NCBI RefSeq assembly: GCF_014518315.1
Contig: NZ_JACVEL010000003.1
Coordinates: forward strand, 62,001 to 126,000
Direction: 5' to 3'
Origin: Taishania pollutisoli
Lineage (GTDB): Bacteria > Bacteroidota > Bacteroidia > Flavobacteriales_D > Crocinitomicaceae
DNA length: 64,000 nucleotides
In this document: one piece after another, positions 1 to 10,815 of the stretch
Layout of the letters: each line of letters begins with the position of its first letter
How positions within the stretch are numbered: position 1 is the stretch's first letter
Position numbers and translations under genes: made by a program
Notes under the pieces: model-generated
What the model saw: only the letters and a program-made list of their open reading frames with translations
Told to the model about the DNA's origin: nothing
Database searches by the model: none

Positions 1-1
1 T

Positions 2-265
2 GAAGTTACCCGAATTCATTTTCATCCGAGGGGATACTTCATTACTGAAAATCAGCAGCAACAATTTATGTCCTTCAAATTATCCGAAGACAAAAGATAT
101 CTCCTCATCAATCAACAGGCTGTTTCGGTTTCGATTACGAAAGAAACACTCTTGTTGAAGTATGGTAATGATTCCATTGAATGGAAAGTAGCAGAAATAA
201 ACCTGGATAAACTCCCTCTAAAACAGGACAAAACACATTGGTACTTCGAACTGATTCGTGAATAA
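2..265 (+). CDS. C-terminal fragment of an unidentified protein (5' truncated by window)
   Basis: The reading frame is open from the window edge to the TAA at 263-265, giving at least 87 residues. An internal ATG at 68 exists, but the frame continues upstream of it without a stop, so this is probably the tail of a longer protein. The visible part is hydrophilic with alternating short beta-like stretches and ends in HWYFELIRE. There is no signal peptide, membrane segment or motif I recognise. The next gene begins 30 bp downstream on the same strand. No function is proposed. Confidence 0.5.
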   Translation, partial: EVTRIHFHPRGYFITENQQQQFMSFKLSEDKRYLLINQQAVSVSITKETLLLKYGNDSIEWKVAEINLDKLPLKQDKTHWYFELIRE

Positions 266-295
266 ATTGTATATTTCGTTTCAAAATATCCATTC

Positions 296-667
296 ATGAA
301 ATTAGTTGCATTTATTTTATCCGTTTGTTTTTGCGCAGTAAGCTATTCCGGTTCAGCTCAGGAAGTTGTTTATATGAATGTATCTGAATACCTCAAAAGT
401 ATGGAGATCGAAGTAATCACTCCAAAAAATGAGCATGAGCTGACCTTGGTTGAAGCCACAGCTGATAATCAGGTGAAAATAACCAATCCGAATAAAACCA
501 CTCAATTTCTGAAAGACAATACAATGGGACATTCCGTAGTAATCAAAATGGAGTTGGAAAAATGGATCAAACAAGGTTTTGATATTCAGACATCTCATAT
601 TGTATTTGGAAAACCTGAAGAAGGAACCTATGTAAAACACACTGTATATGTGTTGGTAAAAAAATAA
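296..667 (+). CDS. Small secreted protein of unknown function
   Basis: This 123-residue protein starts with a clear Sec signal peptide (MKLVAFILSVCFCAVSYSGSAQ, cleavage after about residue 21). The mature part is about 100 residues, charged, and ends in a beta-strand-like segment (TYVKHTVYVLVKK). It has no cysteine pair, lipobox or known motif. It probably lies in the periplasm or outer surface. It follows the preceding truncated gene closely and may share its transcript. Function unknown. Confidence 0.7.
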   Translation: MKLVAFILSVCFCAVSYSGSAQEVVYMNVSEYLKSMEIEVITPKNEHELTLVEATADNQVKITNPNKTTQFLKDNTMGHSVVIKMELEKWIKQGFDIQTSHIVFGKPEEGTYVKHTVYVLVKK

Positions 668-788
668 TTTTCTGTTGAATCTAATTTACAAAGCTAAACC
701 GTTTAGTGTTTGATTTTTTAACATTTCATTAAGAAATTCTGGCATTATTTTTCGATTGTCGCTATTAGAACAATTAAAATTTAGTGTC

Positions 789-1535
789 ATGAGAACAATT
801 TTTACTTTCGCAATCGCATTTGTCCTGTGTTTCACAAGTACCGCATCCGAGTTATTCATTCGGGTAAACGCCACCGGAGAGTATTCCGTTACCGTTTATG
901 ATCAGACACATCAAAACAGAAACAATGTATATCAATTTGCAGGGCTTCCCGGTGGTATTACTTCCGTGATGATTGTCAACAAGCATACCAACACGCTTTT
1001 ATACAACGGAACATTATCACTCATGCAAAATGAGCGGGTCATCGTACAGGTCAACGGGTTTGGAAACTTGTCCATTCTCCAGCGGGTTCCGATTCAGGAA
1101 GTCAATTGGTATACAACTGTTGTGGCAAATGATCCGTATGCAGGAACATGGCCGGGAACAACATGGCCTGGTAACCCAAATCCGGGAAATCCGTATCCTG
1201 GTTATCCATATCCAAACGGCCCCTATCCGGGCGGAAACTTTCCCGGACAAACGGTTGGCAATACAAGTTCATATCACCTGTTTTTAAACACATTGAGAAA
1301 CGAAGCGATGGATAGCAATAAACTGAGAATGGCAAAGAACTATGTTGCTTCCAATCCGCTTACAGCAGAACAAATTGCAGGGATCAGTAGGGAGTTTTCT
1401 TTCGACAATAACCGCCTGGATTTTGCAAAACATGCTTATGCAAGCTGTTACGATAAGAATAATTACTTTCTTCTGAAAGACACCTTTACCTTCTCCTCCA
1501 ACTACAACAATCTGTTGAACCACATCGGCGGATAA
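789..1535 (+). CDS. Secreted DUF4476 domain protein
   Basis: The product is 248 residues when started at the ATG at 789, which places a signal peptide (MRTIFTFAIAFVLCFTSTASE) at the N-terminus; an upstream in-frame start at 756 would bury it. Residues about 20-110 form a beta-rich domain. A Pro/Gly/Tyr linker with repeated PGxP and YPxG motifs follows (about 117-160). The last ~85 residues are the DUF4476 helical domain, recognisable by LRNEAMDSNKLRMAKNYV and the repeated DNNRLDFAKHAY-type segment. A paralogue lies at 38165-38848 with the same order and a shorter linker. DUF4476 has no established biochemical role; surface or periplasmic location is inferred. Confidence 0.85.
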   Translation: MRTIFTFAIAFVLCFTSTASELFIRVNATGEYSVTVYDQTHQNRNNVYQFAGLPGGITSVMIVNKHTNTLLYNGTLSLMQNERVIVQVNGFGNLSILQRVPIQEVNWYTTVVANDPYAGTWPGTTWPGNPNPGNPYPGYPYPNGPYPGGNFPGQTVGNTSSYHLFLNTLRNEAMDSNKLRMAKNYVASNPLTAEQIAGISREFSFDNNRLDFAKHAYASCYDKNNYFLLKDTFTFSSNYNNLLNHIGG

Positions 1536-1558
1536 AGAAGAAAATCACCTCTTTATTA

Positions 1559-1591
1559 CCATCCCTCTGAGAGATTATCAGGGGGATTTTT
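1559..1591 (+). terminator. Rho-independent terminator after the DUF4476 gene
   Basis: A 10-bp stem (1561-1570 with 1578-1587, one G-U pair) with a 7-nt loop is followed by five T residues. It ends the plus-strand DUF4476 gene just before the convergent mfd stop at 1595. Confidence 0.7.
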
Positions 1592-1594
1592 GTT

Positions 1595-4500
1595 TTATGG
1601 TTTCAACAATGCCAGTCTTCTGTAGGCCTCTCCCAAATCGTGGATCTCTTCCGAAATGACGCGGAGCTTATCATTCTTCTCACTCATTTTAAAACGGGAC
1701 GGATTGGATGTAATGGCAGTCAATACCTGTGTAAAGATAGGGGTTTCATAAAACGGACTCTGTGGGTTGGAAATGAAATAACCGATCATTTTTCCTCCTT
1801 TCAGGACAAGTTTTTCCAGCCCTAACTCCTGCGCCATCCAGCGCAATTCGAACGATTGCAACAAATCCTCCACCGCTTCCGGAATCGGACCGAACCGGTC
1901 GATTAACTGTTGTTCAAACGTTTTCAGCTCATCCATTGTTTTGAAATTATCCATCTCCTGGTACAAACTCAAACGCTCTGCAACATTATTTACATACGTG
2001 TCCGGAATTCTCACTTCCAGGTCGGTTTCCAGAATGGTATCGTTAACAAATTGCAATGGAGAATCCGTGTTTCTGTTCTCGAACAATTCTTTGAATTCAG
2101 ATTCTTTCAGTTCTTCAATGGCTTCATTGAGAATTTTTTGGTACATCTCAAAACCGATTTCTGAAATAAACCCGCTTTGTTCTCCCCCCAACATATTTCC
2201 TGCCCCACGAATATCCAAATCCTTCATGGCAATGTTAAAACCAGCTCCCAGATCGGAGAATTGCACCAATGCCTCCAGACGTTTGCGTGCTTCTGTTGTG
2301 AGTAACGAAGATTTCTGGGAAATCAGGTAACAGAATCCTTTTTTATTGGAACGTCCGACGCGACCTCGTAACTGGTGCAAATCACTCAGTCCAAAATTAT
2401 GTGCATCGTTGATGATCATCGTGTTGGCGTTGGAAATATCTATTCCGGATTCAATGATGGTAGTCGCCAGTAATACATCATACTCGTGATTGATGAATCC
2501 CATCATGATTTTCTCCAGGTCTTTTCCGTCCATTTGCCCATGTCCGATCGCCACGCGGATTCCCGGACACAATCGTTGCAACATCCCGGAAACTTCCTTG
2601 ATATTCGCCAACCGGTTGTGCACAAAATATACTTGTCCTCCACGGCTTACCTCGTAAGCGACCGCATCCCGTATCTGTTCTTCATTAAACGGAATGATTT
2701 CCGTCAATACCGGTTGCCGGTTGGGTGGTGGTGTATTAATAATACTCAAATCACGCGCCCCCATCAATGAAAACTGCAATGTTCGCGGAATCGGAGTTGC
2801 AGTCAATGTGAGTGTATCAACCGTTGCACGCAGTGTCTTCAACTTATCTTTCACGGCTACACCAAACTTTTGTTCTTCGTCGATGATCATCAGTCCCAGG
2901 TCTTTGAACTTTACTTTATCTGCTGCAATGGCATGTGTTCCGATCAGAATGTCAATTTTCCCGTCCTTGAGGTCCTTGAGTGTTTCCGTAATTTGCTTGG
3001 CTGATTTAAACCGGTTGATGTAATCTACCCGACACGGGAAATCTTTGAGTCGCTCGCGGAAGCTTCTGTAATGCTGCAATGAAAGAATAGTTGTCGGCAC
3101 CAATACAGCCACCTGCTTGTTATCAGCTACCGCTTTAAACGCAGCACGCATAGCTACTTCCGTTTTTCCGAATCCGACATCTCCACAGATCAGACGATCC
3201 ATCGGAACAGGTTTTTCCATGTCTTCTTTTACTGCTTGTGTCGCTTTCAACTGATCCGGCGTATCTTCATACATAAAGGAAGCTTCCAGTTCATTTTGCA
3301 AATACGTATCCGGTGAAAACTGGAATCCGGGTTGACTTTTACGTTTTGCATACAGCTGAATGAGGTCAAATGCCAGTTCCTTGATTTTCTTTTTCGTCTT
3401 ATTCTTGAGCGTTGTCCACGCCTGCGTTCCGAGTTTATTTACTTTCGGAATACTTCCCTCTTTGCCGGTAAATTTTGAAATGCGGTGCAAGGAGTGAATT
3501 CCTACGTACAAGACATCTCCGTCTTTGTAGACCAGGCGGATGGCTTCCTGTGGCTTCCCATTTACATCAATGGTTTCCAACCCGGAAAATTGTCCCACTC
3601 CATGATCGATGTGTGTCACGTAATCTCCTTTCTGGAGGTTATATATTTCTTTCAATGTCAATGCCTGCTTTGCCTGGCGGAATCCTTCTTTGAGTTTGAA
3701 GCGGTGGTAACGCTCGAACAACTGATGATCGGTAAAACACACCAATTTGTTGGAGGGGGAAATAAATCCTTCGCTCAACGCAAAATGCATGGGAATAAAT
3801 GTGGTCTTTTCCTGTTCTTCCGTACCGATATCGGCCAGAATTTGTTCCAGTCGTTCTAATTGTTTTGGCTGGTTGGAAAAAATCAATACTTCGTACCCGG
3901 ATTTTTGGCGTGCCAGGATATCATCGCGCAGCAATTCAAAATTCTTGTTGAAAGAAGGTTGCGGTTGGAAATCAAACGTACAGGTTAACCCGATCTTAAA
4001 TTCCGTATCTGTTCCCAACTCAATGGTTGAAAACGTTTTAAGTTCCGATAAAAAGGTTGTCTGGTCAACATAAAGGTTACTCGGAATCGTGTGTTTCACC
4101 GTATCCGGTAATTTTGAATGAATTTCAACGGATCTGGTGTATTCTTTTTTGAGGATTTCTTGTGTTTTATCTACCGAATCAATCCAGATTGTTGTGTTTT
4201 TTCCTGCAAACTCAAAAAAGCTTCCATTCCCTTCCTGGACCATTTTCCCCTGTACATTCGGAACAATGGAAAAATGCTTGTGCGTATTGATTGACAGCTG
4301 TGTCGCCGCATCAAATGTGCGAACCGATTCCACCTCATCTCCGAAGAATTCAATCCGAAAGGGATTGTCGTTGGAATAAGAAAATACGTCCACAATTCCT
4401 CCCCGGATGGAAAATTGCCCGGGTTCATAGACAAAGTCAACGTATTCAAAATGGTATTCCATCAACACTTCGTGAATGAAATCAATGGAATAGGTTTTCC

Positions 4501-4942
4501 CTACTTCTAACCGGAATGTATTCTTCGAAAGGTTTTTCTGTGTCGGAACTTTTTCAAATAACGCCTCCGGATACGTAATAATCCACGCATTTTTACCGGA
4601 ATTCACCTTGTCCAGTACTTCTGCACGTGCTACCACATTGGCATTGTCCGTTTCCTCCAATTGGTAGGGAACACGGTATGAGGCCGGATAAAACAAAATG
4701 TTTTTGTTTTCAGGGAATAAGCCTTCAAAATTGTTTAGAAAATAGGCTGCTTCCTCTTTGTCATTCAGGATGAACAAGTGATTTCCGGGCACCTGCGAGC
4801 AGACTGCCGCTGCGCAGACTGACTTAGAGGCTCCTGCCAGCCCTTTCCAATGAATCCGGGATTCGTGGAATTGTAGTTGATTGGCTGTTTGTTCAACCAA
4901 TGGTATGTGTTCAAAATGTTTGCGGAAATCTTTTATATTCAT
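1595..4942 (-). CDS. mfd: Transcription-repair coupling factor Mfd
   Basis: Mfd is an ATP-driven translocase that removes stalled RNA polymerase from DNA lesions and recruits UvrA. The 1115-residue length fits the family (E. coli 1148). Visible order: an N-terminal UvrB-homology module with the expected degenerate P-loop (GASKS), a CarD-like RNA-polymerase-interaction domain starting near residue 435 (GDYVTHIDHGVGQF), then the RecG-like motor with Walker A (GDVGFGKTE), DEEQ box (IIDEEQKFG), TATPIPRTL and QLRGRVGRS motifs, and the C-terminal TRCF domain. I start at the ATG at 4942; a TTG two codons upstream (4948) is possible but less likely. Single-gene transcription unit, convergent with the DUF4476 gene. 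Confidence 0.97.
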   Translation of the reverse strand: MNIKDFRKHFEHIPLVEQTANQLQFHESRIHWKGLAGASKSVCAAAVCSQVPGNHLFILNDKEEAAYFLNNFEGLFPENKNILFYPASYRVPYQLEETDNANVVARAEVLDKVNSGKNAWIITYPEALFEKVPTQKNLSKNTFRLEVGKTYSIDFIHEVLMEYHFEYVDFVYEPGQFSIRGGIVDVFSYSNDNPFRIEFFGDEVESVRTFDAATQLSINTHKHFSIVPNVQGKMVQEGNGSFFEFAGKNTTIWIDSVDKTQEILKKEYTRSVEIHSKLPDTVKHTIPSNLYVDQTTFLSELKTFSTIELGTDTEFKIGLTCTFDFQPQPSFNKNFELLRDDILARQKSGYEVLIFSNQPKQLERLEQILADIGTEEQEKTTFIPMHFALSEGFISPSNKLVCFTDHQLFERYHRFKLKEGFRQAKQALTLKEIYNLQKGDYVTHIDHGVGQFSGLETIDVNGKPQEAIRLVYKDGDVLYVGIHSLHRISKFTGKEGSIPKVNKLGTQAWTTLKNKTKKKIKELAFDLIQLYAKRKSQPGFQFSPDTYLQNELEASFMYEDTPDQLKATQAVKEDMEKPVPMDRLICGDVGFGKTEVAMRAAFKAVADNKQVAVLVPTTILSLQHYRSFRERLKDFPCRVDYINRFKSAKQITETLKDLKDGKIDILIGTHAIAADKVKFKDLGLMIIDEEQKFGVAVKDKLKTLRATVDTLTLTATPIPRTLQFSLMGARDLSIINTPPPNRQPVLTEIIPFNEEQIRDAVAYEVSRGGQVYFVHNRLANIKEVSGMLQRLCPGIRVAIGHGQMDGKDLEKIMMGFINHEYDVLLATTIIESGIDISNANTMIINDAHNFGLSDLHQLRGRVGRSNKKGFCYLISQKSSLLTTEARKRLEALVQFSDLGAGFNIAMKDLDIRGAGNMLGGEQSGFISEIGFEMYQKILNEAIEELKESEFKELFENRNTDSPLQFVNDTILETDLEVRIPDTYVNNVAERLSLYQEMDNFKTMDELKTFEQQLIDRFGPIPEAVEDLLQSFELRWMAQELGLEKLVLKGGKMIGYFISNPQSPFYETPIFTQVLTAITSNPSRFKMSEKNDKLRVISEEIHDLGEAYRRLALLKP

Positions 4943-5013
4943 TGACAAATGGTATGAGTGATCTAAACAACAACATCGTGTTGCCCCAGACTAAAATTCA
5001 ATTTTAAGAGGTG

Positions 5014-5021
5014 CAAAGATA
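5014..5021 (-). promoter_or_regulatory. Putative -7 element for mfd
   Basis: The minus strand reads TATCTTTG here, matching the Bacteroidota -7 consensus TAnnTTTG, 71 nt upstream of the mfd ATG. No TTG sits at the ideal -33 spacing, so the call rests on the -7 element alone. Confidence 0.4.
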
Positions 5022-5154
5022 GGGAAAGAAAGGCAATCCTACTGATCTGAATACAAGAAAGAATGTTATCTTTTTCCTATAAAACCAGGGTATGAATTTG
5101 TACAGCATGTACCTCATCAATTACAGGAAAATACTACTTTCTCATCAGCTGACA

Positions 5155-5190
5155 CAAAAAACCCCGGGAAATAAGTCATATCCCAGGGTT
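5155..5190 (-). terminator. Rho-independent terminator after katG
   Basis: On the minus strand a 10-bp stem (5181-5190 with 5160-5169, containing one G-U pair) is followed by a run of T residues (A-run at 5156-5161 on the plus strand). It lies 27 bp past the katG stop codon. Confidence 0.7.
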
Positions 5191-5216
5191 CTCTCTCTTT
5201 TCAGTTGGTAATATTA

Positions 5217-7508
<2,292 letters not shown>

Positions 7509-7533
7509 TTATTGATCTTTTGTATGTCCGGTT

Positions 7534-7541
7534 CAAAGGTA
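7534..7541 (-). promoter_or_regulatory. Putative -7 element for katG
   Basis: The minus strand reads TACCTTTG, matching TAnnTTTG, 40 nt upstream of the katG ATG. No TTG lies at -33 spacing and no OxyR-like palindrome was recognised. Confidence 0.4.
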
Positions 7542-7620
7542 ACGCGCAATTAACCATGACTTTAATCGATGTTTTCAATAACTCCATTGTTTTTATTTAT
7601 AACTCACCGGAGAATGAATG

Positions 7621-7833
7621 AACTATGTGTTACTAGTTGAATCTAACAAGTCTATGTTCCTGTGTAGTTAGAGTTTTTTGAACCACATAGATTACATAGG
7701 TACATAGTTGTTGTATGTAGTAGAGATAGTGACACATAGCTGCTAACTTTGTCAGCGTTTGATAGTAGTCCTATTTGTATTGTTTTTTATTCTAAATCAA
7801 TGTGTTTATTTGTTTCATTCATGTCTATGAATC
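7621..7833. repeat. Tandem palindromic repeat, copy 1 (213 bp)
   Basis: First of three head-to-tail copies in the gap between katG and the gene at 8360. It begins AACTATGTGTTACTAG. Relative to copy 2 it lacks about 10 bp near 7657 and has a degenerate left inner arm. Outer arms at 7622-7635 and 7726-7739 are inverted repeats of each other. It contains no ORF. Confidence 0.85.
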
Positions 7834-8056
7834 AACTATGTGTCACTAGTTGGATCTAACAAGTCTATGTTTTCTATGTCCCTATGTGGTTAGAGCTTTT
7901 TTGAACCACATAGATTACATAGGTACATAGTTGTTGTATGTAGTAGAGATAGTGACACATAGCTGCTAACTTTGTCAGCGTTTGATAGTAGTCCTATTTG
8001 TATTGTTTTTTATTCTAAATCAATGTGTTTATTTGTTTCATTCATATCTATGAATC
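7834..8056. repeat. Tandem palindromic repeat, copy 2 (223 bp)
   Basis: The most complete copy. The first ~130 bp form a nested imperfect palindrome: outer arms ACTATGTGTCACTA (7835-7848) and its near-complement at 7950-7963, and a perfect 10-bp inner pair CTATGTGGTT (7882-7891) with AACCACATAG (7904-7913) around a 12-nt loop. The remaining ~90 bp are non-palindromic AT-rich spacer, nearly identical to that in copy 1. No ORF. Confidence 0.85.
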
Positions 8057-8183
8057 AACTATGTGTTACTAGTTGAATCTAACAAGTCTATGTTTTCTAT
8101 GTCCCTATGTGGTTAGAGCTTTTTTGAACCACATAGATTGCATAGATACATAGCTGTTGTATGTAGTAGAATGAGACATAGTT
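8057..8183. repeat. Tandem palindromic repeat, copy 3 (truncated)
   Basis: It carries the palindromic part only and loses similarity after about 8175, where the right outer arm is altered. The inner arms are perfect (8105-8114 with 8127-8136). The sequence from 8184 to 8359, leading to the next gene, holds nothing I can name apart from AT-rich upstream sequence. Confidence 0.8.
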
Positions 8184-8359
8184 GCTTTTAGTTGAAACAT
8201 GATTAAATAGAGATTTCATTAAGATAGGATAAACCCATTCAGGTGAATTATCTGCTGATTTTTAGAAAAAATTGCATTTTATTGAACCTTTTTTCAAGTT
8301 CTGAGTATTCTTGTCAAACCATACTTTTTTGCGCAATAAAAGTTTAAACGAAATAGAAC

Positions 8360-9502
8360 ATGAAAAAAATAATTTTTGCCTTTATCTTGATCGGTTTTCA
8401 GCACGCAACTGCACAGAAACCGGAATTGGTTCACAGTATTGCAAAAGAATGGAAAGAAGAAAGCTGGTACCTGGATCAACAAAAAGCATGGAAAAAAGAA
8501 ATCGATAAAAACAAACAAAACCAGGAAGCCTGGATGAATTACTATGCCGCAACACGAGCATTAAGCAATATAACCGGTGGCAGTTACCCGAATCCTTATC
8601 ATCAGCAACGCAAACAAATCGTGGAAGAAGTCAATAAAGTGATCCCGAAAACATACGCGGCTTATTTTCTTACCTATTCTGAAAAGGATCTCAAGGATGG
8701 TGGTGAAGAATTGCTGAAGGCTGCTGCAATCAATGACAGAGATCCCCGGATTTGGGATGAACTGATGATTTATTATAAAATTGAAGGGGATGAAGCAAAG
8801 CACCGTCAGTATGCGCAACGAATGTTCCAGGGAAATGAATTGTCTGCTTCTATTTTGAACTGGGCATATAATTTACTGGCAGAGCTTGAGCCGAATGCGA
8901 TCATCGTTACACATGGTGATAATGACACCTACGCCACCTGGATGGTGCAGGCGGCTCTTAATTTCCGGACAGATGTCACGGTCATCAACCAATACCTCTT
9001 CAAGTCCACAGATACATACCGCAACCGTTTATTAAAGTCATGGGGATATCCGGCATTGGCAGTAGAAACCAACTCATTAAAAACAGAGAGCGAGGTAGCA
9101 GCAGCAGATTTAAATATATGGAAGCATGTGTTCAACGGAAACCGGCCGGTGTATATTGCCACAAGCGGCATTCGTTCATTTGAAGAAAACTGGAAAGACA
9201 AGTTGTACCTGACTGGGCTTGCATACCGTTATTCCGAATCTCCGATTGACAACCTGAGCATTATAAAACGCAACTATGAAACGCGTTATTTACTGGATCA
9301 CCTGAAGCAGTCGTTCGAATACCATATCATGAGCCAGACAAGTGATTTTTTCCTGGGGACATACCTTCCATCTATGATCCGGTTGTATGAGCACTATAAA
9401 ATCAGTGAAGATGTAACGATGAAAGAAAAATATGCGTCTCTGATTCGATTGGTTGCCGAAAAAAGCGGGCAACAAGAGGAAGTAAATAAACTGCTCAATT
9501 AA
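8360..9502 (+). CDS. Secreted protein with a DUF2723-like C-terminal region
   Basis: The product has 380 residues and a signal peptide (MKKIIFAFILIGFQHATAQ). Residues about 40-170 look alpha-helical and TPR-like, beginning with a repeated-Trp segment. Residues about 180-230 (PNAIIVTHGDNDTYATW, then FRTDVTVINQYL) resemble the soluble tail found after the membrane domain of DUF2723 proteins (typically NAILFTNGDNDTFPLW then RTDVRVVNLSLL), here without any transmembrane domain. It ends 4 bp before an ECF sigma gene, so co-transcription is likely. Function unknown; a partner or sensor for the sigma/anti-sigma pair is only inference. Confidence 0.75.
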   Translation: MKKIIFAFILIGFQHATAQKPELVHSIAKEWKEESWYLDQQKAWKKEIDKNKQNQEAWMNYYAATRALSNITGGSYPNPYHQQRKQIVEEVNKVIPKTYAAYFLTYSEKDLKDGGEELLKAAAINDRDPRIWDELMIYYKIEGDEAKHRQYAQRMFQGNELSASILNWAYNLLAELEPNAIIVTHGDNDTYATWMVQAALNFRTDVTVINQYLFKSTDTYRNRLLKSWGYPALAVETNSLKTESEVAAADLNIWKHVFNGNRPVYIATSGIRSFEENWKDKLYLTGLAYRYSESPIDNLSIIKRNYETRYLLDHLKQSFEYHIMSQTSDFFLGTYLPSMIRLYEHYKISEDVTMKEKYASLIRLVAEKSGQQEEVNKLLN

Positions 9503-9506
9503 ATTA

Positions 9507-10094
9507 ATGCATCACCTAAGTAACCAAAGTGATGAAGCTCTGATGATCCTGATTAAGGATCATCAGTCTCATCCTGCCCTGACGGAGCTTCACCGAAGAT
9601 ACAGTAGAAAACTGTTGGGTTACTTCATTAAAATGTTGAATCGGGACGAGTACCTTGCACAAGATTTTGTTCAGGAATTGTTTTTAAAAATCTGGGAGAA
9701 AAACCAGCTTTTCCAGGAAGACAAAAAACTGTATACCTGGCTGTTTACAATCGCTTCCAACATGTGTAAAACGCATTACCGGAATTGTTATCGAATGGTA
9801 CCTGAAGACATGGAACGTCCTGTTTTTGACCGCAAGGTCTTTCAGGAAAATATTACCGATAAAACACAGTTTCAAGAAGCACTTAAACTGGGAATCGACT
9901 CATTGGAAGTGAGCCATAAAACCGTTTTTATTTTGCGGTACCTGGAACAGTTTTCGTTACAGGAAATCGCCGAGATTACCGAAACCCCTGTCGGAACGGT
10001 TAAGTCCCGGTTATTTTATGCAACACGAAAAATGACCGAAAATCTGAAGGCTTTCGACCCGAAGTATGAAGAACATTTATTTAAAATCAGTTGA
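9507..10094 (+). CDS. RNA polymerase sigma factor, sigma-70 family (ECF type)
   Basis: The 195-residue protein has the two-domain ECF layout: region 2 at about 25-95 (DEYLAQDFVQELFLKIWE and TWLFTIASNMCKTHYRN) and region 4 at about 125-180 (VFILRYLEQFSLQEIAEI, then TPVGTVKSRLFYATRKM). It should direct core RNA polymerase to a small regulon. It starts 4 bp after the secreted protein gene and stops 2 bp before the next gene, whose product has one membrane segment, the usual arrangement for a sigma/anti-sigma pair. Confidence 0.93.
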   Translation: MHHLSNQSDEALMILIKDHQSHPALTELHRRYSRKLLGYFIKMLNRDEYLAQDFVQELFLKIWEKNQLFQEDKKLYTWLFTIASNMCKTHYRNCYRMVPEDMERPVFDRKVFQENITDKTQFQEALKLGIDSLEVSHKTVFILRYLEQFSLQEIAEITETPVGTVKSRLFYATRKMTENLKAFDPKYEEHLFKIS

Positions 10095-10096
10095 TT

Positions 10097-10675
10097 ATGG
10101 AACACATCCCTGTTGAACTAGTTGATTTACTGGAATCCCTATCATTTGATGCATTGTCACAGAAACAACGCCAGCTCGTTTTGAACCAGATGACCGAAGA
10201 AGAATACCGCGCACATCAAAAAATTATTCTGGAGGCAACTGAGTTGGACTACGCGATACCGGAAGTAGCTCCTTTGATCATGCCCAAACCCAGTCAACCG
10301 TTTTGGAAAAAACCGATTCCATTGTGGCAGGCTGTGAGCAGTGTTGCAGCGGTCCTCTTGCTCTTCTTTTTTCTCCCCCGGGACTCTGAAGCTCCCGTTA
10401 CGATCTCGAAAACATCACCAGCAATTCAATTTGTACACGATACGGTTGTAAAACAACTTCCTGCAGATACGGTTTTTACAGTTGCCACACGTTGGATCAT
10501 CGATACGGTTTACATTGGTTCTACCCTGGTACAGGAACTGCCGCAACGAATCCTGGAAGCACCGAACAACCTGTACATCCCTCTGAAAGACGCCTTTTCC
10601 GGGATTTCGAGTGTCTCATTAAAGGAAGAAAAAAACAGGATTTCAATTCCGGAAGCCATTCGGGTTGAACTCTAA
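10097..10675 (+). CDS. Putative anti-sigma factor, single-pass membrane protein
   Basis: The 192-residue protein follows the ECF sigma gene by 2 bp. I use the ATG at 10097; a TTG two codons upstream overlaps the sigma stop. The N-terminal ~75 residues are cytoplasmic and helical, one membrane segment lies near residues 78-95 (LWQAVSSVAAVLLLFFFLP), and about 95 residues follow in the periplasm. There is no HxxxCxxC zinc anti-sigma motif, so the call rests on position and topology. The role would be to hold the sigma factor inactive until a cell-envelope signal arrives. Confidence 0.65.
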   Translation: MEHIPVELVDLLESLSFDALSQKQRQLVLNQMTEEEYRAHQKIILEATELDYAIPEVAPLIMPKPSQPFWKKPIPLWQAVSSVAAVLLLFFFLPRDSEAPVTISKTSPAIQFVHDTVVKQLPADTVFTVATRWIIDTVYIGSTLVQELPQRILEAPNNLYIPLKDAFSGISSVSLKEEKNRISIPEAIRVEL

Positions 10676-10815
10676 CCGTTGTGTTTTTCAAATTACCGGG
10701 AATTTTTTCAATTTGAAAAATTTGATTTATTTTAAAATATTGATTTTTAATGTTTTATGTTTTAGGGTTGTTGTTTGCATATCCTTTTTTGGTTTATTAA
10801 ATTAAAGGTAATAGT

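Noticed and set aside
677-720. CTAAACCGTTTAG palindrome with a T-run after the secreted protein gene at 296
   Set aside because: The arms meet around a single base, so no stable hairpin with a proper loop forms; not called a terminator.
973-1287. Long alternate-frame ORF inside the DUF4476 gene
   Set aside because: It is a shadow of the Pro/Gly-rich linker repeat in another frame, with no signal or domain.
1941-2330. 129-codon ORF opposite mfd
   Set aside because: Entirely antisense to the conserved Mfd C-terminal region, with no family features.
7621-8183. CRISPR array
   Set aside because: Repeats are direct but over 200 bp apart and the intervening sequences are also repeated; no cas gene is present.
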